Shown here: positions 9,680-18,665 of the stretch, one piece after another
How the letters are laid out: each line of letters begins with the position of its first letter
Numbering within the stretch: the stretch's first letter is position 1
Source: Maribacter cobaltidurans
Lineage (GTDB): Bacteria; Bacteroidota; Bacteroidia; Flavobacteriales; Flavobacteriaceae
Assembly: GCF_002269385.1 (NCBI RefSeq)
Contig: NZ_CP022957.1
Location: 987,001-1,051,000 of the forward strand
Direction: 5' to 3'
Length of the DNA stretch: 64,000 nt
Program-made: the position numbers and the translations under genes
Notes under the pieces: model-generated
What the model was told of the DNA's origin: nothing
The model's database searches: none
The model's input: the letters and a program-made list of their open reading frames with translations, nothing else

Positions 9680-12094
9680 CTATTCAAAAACAAAGTTATA
9701 GGTCAGGGCGAACAAGGGACTATTCAAAACAGATATCTCATAAGATCCCAAAGGGCTACCTAGGAAAACATTTGCATCCTCAGGCCCTTGTCTTTGGGTG
9801 TAATATAGATTAAAAGGGTTTCTCCTGCCATAGACATTGTAAATTGTAAATATCCAGTCACCTTTCCATTTTCTATTTGGCTTTTTACTGTAGGAAACCT
9901 TCCAAGAGAAGTCCAATCTATGATAAGGCCTTAACCTTGCGTTATTTCTTTCCAAGAAAATGGGTATATCCAAGTCCTCTAGCTTAAATACACTATTGGC
10001 CGCGGTATAGGGTCTACCTGTTTGCGCCGTAAAATTGAAGCTCCAAGTGTTATAGGGATCACCTTCAAAGTTTACCGTACCATTAAACACATGAGGGCGA
10101 TCAAAATCAGAGGCGTACCATTGATTATTGTTTATCCGATCGGCCAATTTTTCATTCTGGGATTTCAATAAACTTCTGGACCACGTATAATTGAACCACC
10201 CATTAAACTTACCCTTGGGTTTCCTAAAACTTAGTTCAACCCCATAGGCCTTCCCTTCGGCCTGCACAATATCCCTTTCCAAATATTCCTGCAAAAAAAA
10301 GTCAGCTCCGGGTTTGTAGGTAAGGTTATTATCCGAGGTTCTATAATAACCCTCCAGACCAAGTTCAATGGTATTATCCTCAATACCCGTATAAATCCCT
10401 ACTCCAAAAGCATCACTGGACTGTGGCACAATATTGGGGTCCGAGGTTTTCCAACGTGATGTTGGCAAAGGCGTTGTAGAGTTGTACACATTCTGTAAAT
10501 ACTGATTTAACCGCGCGTAACTTGCCTTTATTGAAGTAACTTCGCTGACCTTATAGTTAAGGCCTAATCTAGGTTCCAAGTCATTATAAGTCTTTACTCC
10601 TGCACCTTTTTCAAATATTGTGGTCCCGACCAGCTCTCCCGTGATATCATTAAAATATCCTTGGGTATACGGACCAACAAAAACGAAATGATTGAATCTA
10701 AGACCCGCCGAAAATTTAAATCTTTCTCCCAACAACCAATTTAGGTTACCGTATCCTGCAAAGACATAGCTATTTTCTTGACCAAGATCAACCGGAAGAA
10801 TGCTGTTTCCGTTTCCAGGATCAAGGTTACCTGGCTGAATAGTGTATTTATTGACCTGCACCCCACCATAATAATCTACCTTATCATTTACTATATTGGA
10901 TAATTCCGAAACGAAACTTAAATAATTGATACCAGAAACAAATTCAATATCATTGTCATTTCCCTGTTCTGGAAAAATAGTCCTAGGTTTATAATCACTA
11001 GCCACAAAAATGTTCCTTAAATTGACATCATTATTAAAACTATGTGTCCAGTTTAAAGTTCCGTTCAAAGTTCTAAAATCGTACTGATTGCTTTCCGAAT
11101 TGATATTTTGAATTTTGGTAATGAGATCTAGTTGATAGAAATCCTTGGTATAGAAACCTGTAAAAGACACCTGATCCTTTTCTGATGGCAAATACAATAG
11201 TTTCATCGTAGCGTCCTGAAAATTGGCTTTAGTATTTTTCAGTCTTTCAGAGAAGAGCGGAAGTAAAAAATCCGTAAAGCCAACCCTGCCTCCTATACTT
11301 ACCATCAACTTATCTTGAATCAAGGGAGTTTCCATAGACAACCTACTGGATACCAAACCCACGCCTCCACTTAACTTAAACTTATTTGTGTAGGGATTCT
11401 TTACCTTAACATCCAATACCGAAGTAGTTCTGCCCCCAAATCTGGCCGGAATATTGGCCCGATACAGATCAACCGAGGATACGGCTTCCGGGGTAAAAAC
11501 TGAAAAAAGCCCAAAAAGATGGGTTGGATTAAAAACGGGGGCATAGTCATAAAGTAATAAATTTTGGTCCAAAGACCCTCCCCGAACGGACAGTCCATTA
11601 CTAAGTTCACCTGCATTGTTAACCCCGGCCAATAAGGTCATGCCCCTTAGTACATCAAATTCGCCTATAGCAGCAGGGATTTTTTTAAGTTCTTGGGCAT
11701 TTAGTTCCAAAGCGCCCATTTGGGGGGATTCTAGATTATCCAAGACTTGTTTTGCACGCACGATTACCTCTGACAACTGTTCTTCTTGCGGTCTTAATTT
11801 TACTGTAATTATCTTGCTCTCTTTGAGTGACACGTTAAAGGCTTCTTGAGCAAATCCTATATAGTTTACGGTTAATGTGTACTCCCCTTGTGGCAACTCT
11901 ATTGAGAAACGACCAGCTTCGTTGGAAACACCACCACAAGAACAAGGGTTTATGGCTATTTGCGCATTATCCAAAGGCAAATCTGTTCCCTCGGTCAAAA
12001 CTATCAAGGATAATGTGTAGTTCTGGGCATTAGAGATAAGGCCTACAAGGAGTAGAACTATTACAGCAATAAGGTGTTGGGCTTTATCTGTCAT
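9680..12094 (-). CDS. TonB-dependent receptor with carboxypeptidase-like N-terminal domain
   Basis: 804 residues. Signal peptide at 1-23, then a carboxypeptidase regulatory-like beta domain (~27-108, with LPQGEYTLTVNYIGF). The plug follows with SVRGGSLDQNLLLYDY and IPARFGGRTTSVLDV, then a beta-barrel to the C-terminus, which ends in Phe-Glu after alternating residues. It imports an unknown ligand across the outer membrane using the TonB-ExbB-ExbD system; a set of exbBD genes lies at 31-33 kb. It is 10 bases downstream of the DUF4249 lipoprotein and so probably co-transcribed with it. DUF4249 proteins accompany this receptor class in many Bacteroidota, possibly as a SusD-like lid. Confidence 0.92.
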   Translation of the reverse strand: MTDKAQHLIAVIVLLLVGLISNAQNYTLSLIVLTEGTDLPLDNAQIAINPCSCGGVSNEAGRFSIELPQGEYTLTVNYIGFAQEAFNVSLKESKIITVKLRPQEEQLSEVIVRAKQVLDNLESPQMGALELNAQELKKIPAAIGEFDVLRGMTLLAGVNNAGELSNGLSVRGGSLDQNLLLYDYAPVFNPTHLFGLFSVFTPEAVSSVDLYRANIPARFGGRTTSVLDVKVKNPYTNKFKLSGGVGLVSSRLSMETPLIQDKLMVSIGGRVGFTDFLLPLFSERLKNTKANFQDATMKLLYLPSEKDQVSFTGFYTKDFYQLDLITKIQNINSESNQYDFRTLNGTLNWTHSFNNDVNLRNIFVASDYKPRTIFPEQGNDNDIEFVSGINYLSFVSELSNIVNDKVDYYGGVQVNKYTIQPGNLDPGNGNSILPVDLGQENSYVFAGYGNLNWLLGERFKFSAGLRFNHFVFVGPYTQGYFNDITGELVGTTIFEKGAGVKTYNDLEPRLGLNYKVSEVTSIKASYARLNQYLQNVYNSTTPLPTSRWKTSDPNIVPQSSDAFGVGIYTGIEDNTIELGLEGYYRTSDNNLTYKPGADFFLQEYLERDIVQAEGKAYGVELSFRKPKGKFNGWFNYTWSRSLLKSQNEKLADRINNNQWYASDFDRPHVFNGTVNFEGDPYNTWSFNFTAQTGRPYTAANSVFKLEDLDIPIFLERNNARLRPYHRLDFSWKVSYSKKPNRKWKGDWIFTIYNVYGRRNPFNLYYTQRQGPEDANVFLGSPLGSYEISVLNSPLFALTYNFVFE

Positions 12095-12104
12095 ATTTTG
12101 TTTT

Positions 12105-13265
12105 TTATTGCCAGCCTGCGGGTTCTATGGCCGTTCTATATCTCGATTCTTCACAGGGGGCAAGCTGTGTTGGCGGCGGTGGATATGGAGAATTCATTGT
12201 GGGTTCCAACGATATATTAGGCGGCTGCAAACCTTCCAGGACCGGATCATCAATGTATACTCTTTCCACAAAAACATTGGCCACCGAAGAGGCCGCTGCC
12301 GTAAACCTACCCAAAACAAATTCATCGGCGTCGTTCACATTATAAAGATTTCCAATAAGGGCGGCAGGGGGTGGAGCGTTGAAACCTGACGAATTGTCCA
12401 CTATATCCTTTAGGACTTTATAGTATTTATAGGCTGCAGGAGTCAAAGAAAATTGCTGTACCTCAATGACCATCTCCTCATTGGTATAAAGAGGAATTTT
12501 ACCAACTTCCAAACCAGAGATGGTCTTCCCATTGGTAAATTGATCATCGAAAATATTTACTTCTTCTGAATATCTAATTCTCCAGCACTCGGTTTCACAG
12601 AGATAATCAAAATACCTTAATTGTCTATTACTAAGATCGTATGGAATGCATTTTCCGTTTCTATATATTCCTTCATAACATCGAATACAATAATTAAGGT
12701 TTTCAAAAGACCGGTAACTCCAATAATAATTATTCTCCCCTTCTCCAGGGTCATCAAAACTGACAATAATTTTGTGTCCGGGTATAAACTTGTCCAACCC
12801 CTCCCGATATTCCAACTCCTTAACATAGTCTATGGACACATCCTCTATTGGCACAGGCTCCAAAACCGGTTCAGGTTCGGACTCATATACTCTACCATCG
12901 GGGAGAATCACCGTAAGCTTCCATCGTTCTCCAGGTACTACCATAAATTCCTGGGGCGAGACGTAAGTATTCGCTATTTCTATAAAATTTATTGACTGAC
13001 CATTATCAACATTTTCAACCACCACGGATGCACCCTGTATAAAGTTTAACCCTCTGATACCAAATTCCGTTATAGATTCATTGATTGTGACAAATGATGC
13101 ACCAGCATTGGAACTGGCAAAACCTTCTATAAAGATCAAACCATCTTCATAGTCATATTCAGGAGTTACTGGGTCGATACACGAATTTAGTAGAAGAACC
13201 GTAGCAAGTAAAACTAACCGTTTTGGTTTAATGGTAAAAAAAACAAAAATCCTTTTCAATTTCAT
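12105..13265 (-). CDS. DUF4249 family outer-membrane lipoprotein
   Basis: 386 residues. The N-terminus has a basic stretch, a hydrophobic segment and a lipobox LLLNSC with Cys29, so a lipoprotein signal is likely. The mature part matches the DUF4249 family: short beta-rich sections (LIFIEGFASS, RWKLTVILPDGRVYESEPEP), ECWRIRY in the middle, then INAPPPAALIGN-type motifs. It precedes a TonB receptor and is thought to be a surface partner of it. A truncated, frameshifted copy lies immediately upstream at 13279-13975. Confidence 0.85.
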   Translation of the reverse strand: MKLKRIFVFFTIKPKRLVLLATVLLLNSCIDPVTPEYDYEDGLIFIEGFASSNAGASFVTINESITEFGIRGLNFIQGASVVVENVDNGQSINFIEIANTYVSPQEFMVVPGERWKLTVILPDGRVYESEPEPVLEPVPIEDVSIDYVKELEYREGLDKFIPGHKIIVSFDDPGEGENNYYWSYRSFENLNYCIRCYEGIYRNGKCIPYDLSNRQLRYFDYLCETECWRIRYSEEVNIFDDQFTNGKTISGLEVGKIPLYTNEEMVIEVQQFSLTPAAYKYYKVLKDIVDNSSGFNAPPPAALIGNLYNVNDADEFVLGRFTAAASSVANVFVERVYIDDPVLEGLQPPNISLEPTMNSPYPPPPTQLAPCEESRYRTAIEPAGWQ

Positions 13266-13278
13266 CCATTTAAAATTA

Positions 13279-13975
13279 TTAATCCCGCCATCCCATTGGT
13301 GTTAGAGATGTTCTGTATCTACCTTCTACACAGGGAAAAGTCACTACGACTTGCCCAAGTCCGGTTTCAATCCGGAATGGCGGTTTTTCCTCCAAAGGTC
13401 TTTCCTCTATACCCGAACGGTCAATAAGAATAGAAAAGTCGGTACTTGCCGTGGCTGTACATCTTCCTAGAACAATTACTTCCTCATCCGAAACGTTATA
13501 CATATTCCCGATCAAAGCAGCTGGCGGAGGAGCATTAATACCTTCATTATTATCCACTATGTCCTTTAATGTTTTTATAATATTTGTAAGCCTTAGGGGT
13601 TAAAGATAACTGTTCTACGAAAACAAGGGTATTTTCTTTTGTATACAAGGTTAAAATCGCCACAGACAAGTCCTGAATTGATTTGCCATTGGTAAATTCG
13701 TCCTTGAATAAACTTACTTCCTCGTTATAACGAATTCTCCAACATGGCACCTCGCAAGGATAGGAAAATCCAAATTGTGTATCAGACTTTTCAATGGTTA
13801 CAAAACAGGAAATAGGTATATTAGAGGCAAAAGCATCTACGAAAATAAGGCCTCCATTAAAATCAAATTCAGGTGCTACGGGATCAATACAGCCATTTAG
13901 CAATAAAGTGAAAAATAAAAACGATTGGAATTTAATTACTCCTAGTCGGAAAGATTTAACATTTAATGCTTTCAA
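13279..13975 (-). pseudogene. Decayed second copy of the DUF4249 lipoprotein
   Basis: This stretch aligns with the intact DUF4249 gene beside it. The first part (141 residues) keeps the signal and lipobox (LLLNGC, Cys29 in both) and matches to residue 70 (DTQFGF). It then jumps to PCWRIRYNEEV, which in the intact protein lies near residue 227, so about 150 codons are missing; the junction is near 13766. Later, near 13555-13565, KYYKNIK loses frame and the alignment continues in another frame as KDIVDNNEGINAPPPAALIGN to the stop. One large deletion plus one frameshift means it cannot make a full protein. A sequencing error could explain the frameshift but not the deletion. Confidence 0.8.
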
Positions 13976-14060
13976 TTTTTGGCTTTGAAAAATATAGCCT
14001 GAAAAATAGGACTTAAATACACCATTTTAGCATTAAAAATGTTAAAATAATACGGAAAAC

Positions 14061-14093
14061 AAAAAACCTCCAACATTACATTGAAGGTTTTTG
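14061..14093 (-). terminator. Terminator after the lipocalin-like lipoprotein gene
   Basis: AAAAACCT pairs with AGGTTTTT, with a mismatch and then CAA/TTG inside, and a loop of seven. In minus-strand direction it ends in a T-rich run. It separates the lipocalin-like gene from the DUF4249 pseudogene. Confidence 0.6.
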
Positions 14094-14116
14094 TTTAATA
14101 TCATTTAAGATGGTCA

Positions 14117-14614
14117 TTATCTTCTTTGGAAAACCAATTGCCCACTTTCATTGAACTCCGGTATTTGCAAGTCGGCGGCGTCTACCAACATAATGTCCCC
14201 GTCTATGGTGACATCTACCTCGACGATATTTCCATCTATATCCACAAAGGATACCACATTGTTTTCATAGGTATAGGTACTGGATTCCGTATCCGATGTT
14301 GTTGGACAAGGAATGTCCAAGCCTGTTTGAGTAGCATTAATTTCTATGTAGTTTGCAGAATTCGTTGCCGTAGCGGTCAAATCCTCATTAAATCGTAAGG
14401 TGATTATGTAACAATCCTTGTCCGTTAGGTAGTCAAGAATTTCCTTTCCAAAAATGGCATTATCACTGGCGGTAGACTCATCAATTCGAAGCTCAGTGGC
14501 ATCCCATGTCCCAACGATACTAGCAGAAGTTTCTATTTCCAAACCGTTGCCCTTATCAGAACTACAAGAAAAAATGAATGATGACAGAAGAAACAAGAAA
14601 ATACTATTTCTCAT
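14117..14614 (-). CDS. Lipocalin-like lipoprotein
   Basis: 165 residues. The N-terminus MRNSIFLFLLSSFIFSCSSDKG gives a signal peptide with lipobox FSCS and Cys17 as lipid site. The mature protein has the lipocalin-family pattern of Bacteroidota: SIVGTWDATELRIDE near the start, a strand LRFNEDLTATAT, YTYENNVVSFVDIDG and a last strand. Such proteins form a single beta-barrel for a small hydrophobic ligand; the ligand is unknown. Monocistronic. Confidence 0.75.
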   Translation of the reverse strand: MRNSIFLFLLSSFIFSCSSDKGNGLEIETSASIVGTWDATELRIDESTASDNAIFGKEILDYLTDKDCYIITLRFNEDLTATATNSANYIEINATQTGLDIPCPTTSDTESSTYTYENNVVSFVDIDGNIVEVDVTIDGDIMLVDAADLQIPEFNESGQLVFQRR

Positions 14615-14705
14615 ATATACGCTATTTATTGTTCAGATATAGAACGTATTAAATATCATAATATTTCCCTAAAACATAAATGCTTTTTAAGTCTCAAAAA
14701 AGGAA

Positions 14706-17339
14706 TTACAAGATAAATCTATAGGTTGCCTTTAAAAGAAAAGTATTGTCCTTTTTCTGACCGAGAATCTGACTGTCCAAATTCCTTCCCAAGGTTTCTG
14801 TAGGGTCACCAAAGCCAACCACCCCCTGGGACCAAACCAAGAAGATTTCAGATCCGGGAATATATTCCCATCGCAAAACCAAATTTGACCTAAATTGTAC
14901 GAAAGAAAAGTCGGGGTCCTCAATCTCGTAATCCATATTTCCGTCCAGGTTTTCATCGACTAGATATGAACCTGTATTGTTGGGCCTTGAAATTTGTGTG
15001 TCCGAAAACAGGGTTACTCTCTCATTCAATTTCTCCGCTATAGGATTGTTCACATAGTTAAAGGCATCATAGATTCCCCTAGAGATGAAGGGTTCACCAT
15101 AATATTGGATGGAGAGATTGGGATTCAGGCTATAATTAAACCGAATGGTGGTATTAAACGTACGCTGGTCTATATTGGCTGTAATATATCTAGGGGATCC
15201 ATTGAATGAGGTTTCGGCCACATACTGCGTCTTATTGGGGTTTTCCTCATATTCTGACGAAAGGGATAGACTAAATGCATCAAAAGGCTGGTAATTACAT
15301 CGGAACACGTATCGCTTTAACGAAAAGTTGTCCTCTGCGGCTTGACTGTTTACATAACCCAATGTAAAGTTGAATTTTTTTCTTCTGTCCGATCCAAAAA
15401 ATACATACCAAAAATTTTCTTCGGACCATTGCCATCTCGGGCCACCTCGTAAAACTGTATTCGAGAAAATCCTAGGTTTATGGGCTGCTCCAGCTTCTGT
15501 CCACCAATTGTTCTTATAATTTATAAAACCTTGGAATTCGTATTGAATCCTATTATAGTTTCCTTGAAAATCATAGGTAGTAAATTGTTCCAACCCCAAC
15601 TGTGCGGTCCTGTACAAACTTGTAGGCTTTAAAAACAACCTACGAAGCTGGGCATATTGTTTTATTTCATCGGCCTGCCTTAAAAAGCCTACATCGTTCA
15701 ATTCCAGTTCGGGAGAACGCCATAGGACCCCTCCATTATATCTCCAACTACCCCCACCGGCTTTTCCCGCTTCTAGTTTGCCTCCTGTTCCTGTCATTGA
15801 TGTTCTTGTACCATCCACCTCCACATGATCTGCATCCACCCTTTGAAAAAGATGTGTGATACTGGTCTGGGTTTGTTCTATTGCTTCTTCACTTCCTACA
15901 ATATGGCTTCCTACAAAGTTACCTTCAACATAGTACTTCCTCTCTTTCCAATTGTGCTTAAAATCCAAACCTCCGGAGTATGCCGATTTTCTTAAAAAAT
16001 TAAGGTTATCGGGAATATTTCTATTGGTAGCAGTAATAATTCCACCAACGTAAGAATTCCTCTGGTTAAAATCCTTTTGAACCCTGCCCACCAAATAATT
16101 TGTCAGAGGTTCCACCAATTCTCTTCGGCCGTTTCCTAAAGTGTCCAGTACATCGGCATACATATTTCCGGTGACACTTTCCAACAATCCCAAGGACCAA
16201 CCATTCTTTGTCTTTCCAGAAAATTTTGCAGCCCCCAATATTGTGGAGTTTTTGGGTTGATCAACATATTCCGCATCCTCATCCACAACAAAACCCTGCG
16301 GACTTCTACCAATTCTGCGACTATAAAAAAGGTTATCGTTACCATCGGCAAATTCGTAATCGAAAATATTTTTGTTCTCAATGAAGAAAGGCCTTCTTTC
16401 CTCGAAGAATATCTGAAAACCATCCAAGGCAATTGCACCTGGATCTGCATCAACCTGACCAAAATCTGGATTGACCGTCAAGTCCAATGTTAAGTCATTG
16501 GTTATTCCGATCTTGGCGTCCAAACCACCATTAAACCTAAAATCACTGCCGTCCCTAAATGGATTGCCCGCCTCTGGGGGATAGGTGTCCAATTGATTGA
16601 CCACAAAGGGCTGGATTTCCAATTGTTTTTGTGGCTGTATATCAAAAAGACCTCTCAACGTTCCAAATTCACTAACCCAGCCGGGAGCATCCCTTGGCAT
16701 GGGTTGCCATAAAGATCGTTCTTCGGCCCTAAAAAATCTTCTGTTTAACTGCAAACCCCATATCTGTTCTTCCTTGGCGCCAAATTTTATTTGGCTAAAG
16801 GGAATTTTCATTTCGGCCGTCCATCCTTCTTTATCAATATTCGTAGCTGTATACCAAATAGGATTCCAACTGGGGTCCCAGTTGTTTCCATTTTGAGAAA
16901 TAAACTCATCCCCCTTTACCCCGGCCGCGGAAACATTAAAGGAAAATCCTGTACGCTTGTCGTTGTAGCTATCTATGTTAATCTCAATCCAATCCCCCGC
17001 AAAATTATCCCTTCGCGCCAATCGCCTTTCAATTTTGGAAGGAATACTATCGTAGCACCGTATTCCTATATAAAGAAATTTGGAATCGTATGTTATCTTA
17101 AACTTTGTGGGTTGACTGGGAGTTTCACCATTATTAGGGTCAAAAACGGTAAAATCACCTTCCAACGGCACAACGTTCCAACCTTTATCGTTTAACATAC
17201 CATCAATTTCCAATACTTCCCCTACAGGTAATGCTTTTGTGACATAAGTTCTTTTAGAAACGCTTACAGAATCTTCTTGTGCATAAAGGCTTAAAAACGC
17301 CAACAGGAATATTGACGTCCATCCCAATTTGTTTAACAT
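14706..17339 (-). CDS. DUF5916 family outer-membrane protein with carbohydrate-binding family 9-like domain
   Basis: 877 residues. A signal peptide ends about residue 20 (LSLYAQEDS). Residues ~40-230 form a CBM9-like domain: DGMLNDKGWNVVPLEGDF, KFKITYDSKFLYIGIRCYD and WTAEMKIPFSQIKFG. The rest resembles the DUF5916 barrel, with many aromatic-ended alternating strands and a final TYRFIL-type strand typical of an outer-membrane C-terminus. Its role is not established; a surface receptor or sugar-binding barrel is plausible. It is divergent from rplM over about 240 bases. There is a 6-bp inverted repeat, ACCCAA/TTGGGT, just before its start (17365-17379). Confidence 0.82.
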   Translation of the reverse strand: MLNKLGWTSIFLLAFLSLYAQEDSVSVSKRTYVTKALPVGEVLEIDGMLNDKGWNVVPLEGDFTVFDPNNGETPSQPTKFKITYDSKFLYIGIRCYDSIPSKIERRLARRDNFAGDWIEINIDSYNDKRTGFSFNVSAAGVKGDEFISQNGNNWDPSWNPIWYTATNIDKEGWTAEMKIPFSQIKFGAKEEQIWGLQLNRRFFRAEERSLWQPMPRDAPGWVSEFGTLRGLFDIQPQKQLEIQPFVVNQLDTYPPEAGNPFRDGSDFRFNGGLDAKIGITNDLTLDLTVNPDFGQVDADPGAIALDGFQIFFEERRPFFIENKNIFDYEFADGNDNLFYSRRIGRSPQGFVVDEDAEYVDQPKNSTILGAAKFSGKTKNGWSLGLLESVTGNMYADVLDTLGNGRRELVEPLTNYLVGRVQKDFNQRNSYVGGIITATNRNIPDNLNFLRKSAYSGGLDFKHNWKERKYYVEGNFVGSHIVGSEEAIEQTQTSITHLFQRVDADHVEVDGTRTSMTGTGGKLEAGKAGGGSWRYNGGVLWRSPELELNDVGFLRQADEIKQYAQLRRLFLKPTSLYRTAQLGLEQFTTYDFQGNYNRIQYEFQGFINYKNNWWTEAGAAHKPRIFSNTVLRGGPRWQWSEENFWYVFFGSDRRKKFNFTLGYVNSQAAEDNFSLKRYVFRCNYQPFDAFSLSLSSEYEENPNKTQYVAETSFNGSPRYITANIDQRTFNTTIRFNYSLNPNLSIQYYGEPFISRGIYDAFNYVNNPIAEKLNERVTLFSDTQISRPNNTGSYLVDENLDGNMDYEIEDPDFSFVQFRSNLVLRWEYIPGSEIFLVWSQGVVGFGDPTETLGRNLDSQILGQKKDNTFLLKATYRFIL

Positions 17340-17502
17340 GGTTGATCGTTGCTTTGATTGAAAGACCCAAAAATTGGGTAATTGTTACTTTATTACGTGT
17401 ATTTTAGTCTTTTTTTAACATTGTAAGGAAATAGGATATTTGAGCGTATTTTTGCCCTGATTAGAAGAAAAGAAAAAAACTAAAAATAATAAGAAACAAC
17501 TA

Positions 17503-17533
17503 TTTGCAATTCAAGTTTATAGTTGTACATTTG
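17503..17533 (+). promoter_or_regulatory. Promoter of the rplM-rpsI operon
   Basis: TTTG at 17503 and TACATTTG at 17526-17533 are 19 bases apart, matching the Bacteroidota primary promoter TTTG-N19-TAnnTTTG. A second perfect -7 element, TATTTTTG, lies at 17447-17454 with TTG 23 bases upstream, so two tandem promoters are possible. Just after the first, CCCGT and ACGGG (17537-17549) form a hairpin near the expected 5' end of the mRNA. Confidence 0.65.
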
Positions 17534-17581
17534 CAGCCCGTTTCACGGGATTGAATAGATTAATTGTTAAAAACAGTAGCA

Positions 17582-18037
17582 GTGGATACACTAAGTTATA
17601 AAACCATTTCCGCCAACAAATCTACCGTAAGCAAAGAGTGGTTGTTGGTAGATGCCGAAGGAGAAACGTTGGGTCGTTTATCCTCAAAAGTGGCTAATTT
17701 ATTGAGAGGAAAGCATAAACCAAGCTTTACTCCACATGTTGATTGCGGTGACAATGTTGTTGTCATCAACGCTGAAAAAATTATCTTGACCGGCAACAAA
17801 TGGGAAGACAAGACCTACCAAAGGTACACTGGTTATCCAGGTGGACAACGTTTTACTTCTGCAAAGGAGTTGTTGAGTAAAAACCCAGCTGCCATTGTAG
17901 AAAAAGCCATCAAAGGAATGCTTCCTAAAAATAGATTGGGTGCCGATCTTTTCAGAAACCTTAAGGTTTATGCGGGACAGCAACACGGACAAGAAGCTCA
18001 AAAACCTACTGCAGTAAATTTAAAAGATATTAAATAA
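17582..18037 (+). CDS. rplM: 50S ribosomal protein L13
   Basis: I chose the GTG at 17582, giving [13 protein letters not shown] and 151 residues, which matches the length and start of flavobacterial L13; a TTG six codons upstream is in frame but would add an unusual prefix. The body has [35 protein letters not shown]-like YTGYPGGQ and [10 protein letters not shown], all typical. L13 binds 23S rRNA early in large-subunit assembly. The stop codon overlaps the rpsI start (TAATG), so the two are translationally coupled. Confidence 0.97.
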   Translation: MDTLSYKTISANKSTVSKEWLLVDAEGETLGRLSSKVANLLRGKHKPSFTPHVDCGDNVVVINAEKIILTGNKWEDKTYQRYTGYPGGQRFTSAKELLSKNPAAIVEKAIKGMLPKNRLGADLFRNLKVYAGQQHGQEAQKPTAVNLKDIK

Positions 18038-18423
18038 TGGAAATAGTTCATAAAATAGGAAGAAGAAAAACTGCTGTTGCCAGGGTGTACCTTTCACAAG
18101 GAAATGGTACTATCACCATTAACAATAAAGATTTGAACGTTTATTTTCCAACTGCCACTTTGCAGTATAAAGTAAAACAACCATTTACACTTACCGATAC
18201 TACTGACAATTACGATGTTAAGGTAAATGTTTACGGTGGTGGTATTACAGGACAGGCCGAAGCAATCAGGTTGGCCATTTCCAGAGCCATGTGCGAAGTG
18301 GATATTGAAAACAGGGCTACCCTTAAGCCAGAAGGTTTATTGACAAGGGATCCAAGAATGGTAGAGCGTAAGAAATTTGGTCAGAAAAAGGCCCGTAAGA
18401 AATTCCAGTTCTCCAAGCGTTAA
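18037..18423 (+). CDS. rpsI: 30S ribosomal protein S9
   Basis: 128 residues, normal for S9. It begins [19 protein letters not shown] and ends in the basic tail GQKKARKKFQFSKR that reaches towards the P-site tRNA in the small subunit. The internal GGGITGQAEAIRLAISRA is conserved. It shares one base with the rplM stop and is followed by a terminator. Confidence 0.98.
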   Translation: MEIVHKIGRRKTAVARVYLSQGNGTITINNKDLNVYFPTATLQYKVKQPFTLTDTTDNYDVKVNVYGGGITGQAEAIRLAISRAMCEVDIENRATLKPEGLLTRDPRMVERKKFGQKKARKKFQFSKR

Positions 18424-18438
18424 TCAAACGAATTTTCA

Positions 18439-18470
18439 AAGCATCCGTCCTCTGGCGGATGCTTATTTAT
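18439..18470 (+). terminator. Terminator after rpsI
   Basis: AAGCATCCG and CGGATGCTT form a 9-bp stem with an 8-base loop, followed by an AT-rich run. It ends the rplM-rpsI transcript. Confidence 0.75.
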
Positions 18471-18475
18471 ATTTC

Positions 18476-18505
18476 TTGAGTGCCGGTCTACGTCCGGTAT
18501 ATTTA
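18476..18505 (+). promoter_or_regulatory. Promoter of rpsB-tsf
   Basis: TTG at 18476-18478 and TATATTTA at 18498-18505 are exactly 19 bases apart; the last base is A instead of the consensus G. It would start an mRNA near 18512, leaving a leader of about 150 bases before rpsB. Confidence 0.5.
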
Positions 18506-18523
18506 TTAACAAGTTCATTGAAA

Positions 18524-18633
18524 GTCCAATTTTGGACACTTAAAAACCCTTTATTCACTTTAAAATAAAGGTAAATTAGTTTAGCATCTAAATGATAAAG
18601 GCTTTCCATAGTTTGGGATACCACTTTATCATT
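18524..18633 (+). ncRNA. Structured 5' leader of rpsB (candidate autoregulatory element)
   Basis: Three hairpins follow each other in the untranslated region before rpsB. GTCCAA/TTGGAC is at 18524-18537. CCTTTATT/AATAAAGG, an 8-bp perfect stem with an 8-base loop, is at 18548-18571. AATGATAAAG/CTTTATCATT, a 10-bp perfect stem around a 23-base loop, is at 18591-18633. The last ends 32 bases before the ATG. Ribosomal protein operons often carry leaders bound by their own product, so S2 binding here is a reasonable guess, not shown. Confidence 0.5.
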
Positions 18634-18665
18634 GCTATTTCATAAGAACGTAAACTAAATTTAAA

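Noticed and set aside
17365..17379. Short inverted repeat before the DUF5916 gene
   Set aside because: Six base pairs with a three-base loop in AT-rich DNA; too weak to call an operator.
18377..18568. Open frame from rpsI into the spacer
   Set aside because: It runs through the rpsI terminator and the rpsB promoter and has no features of a protein.
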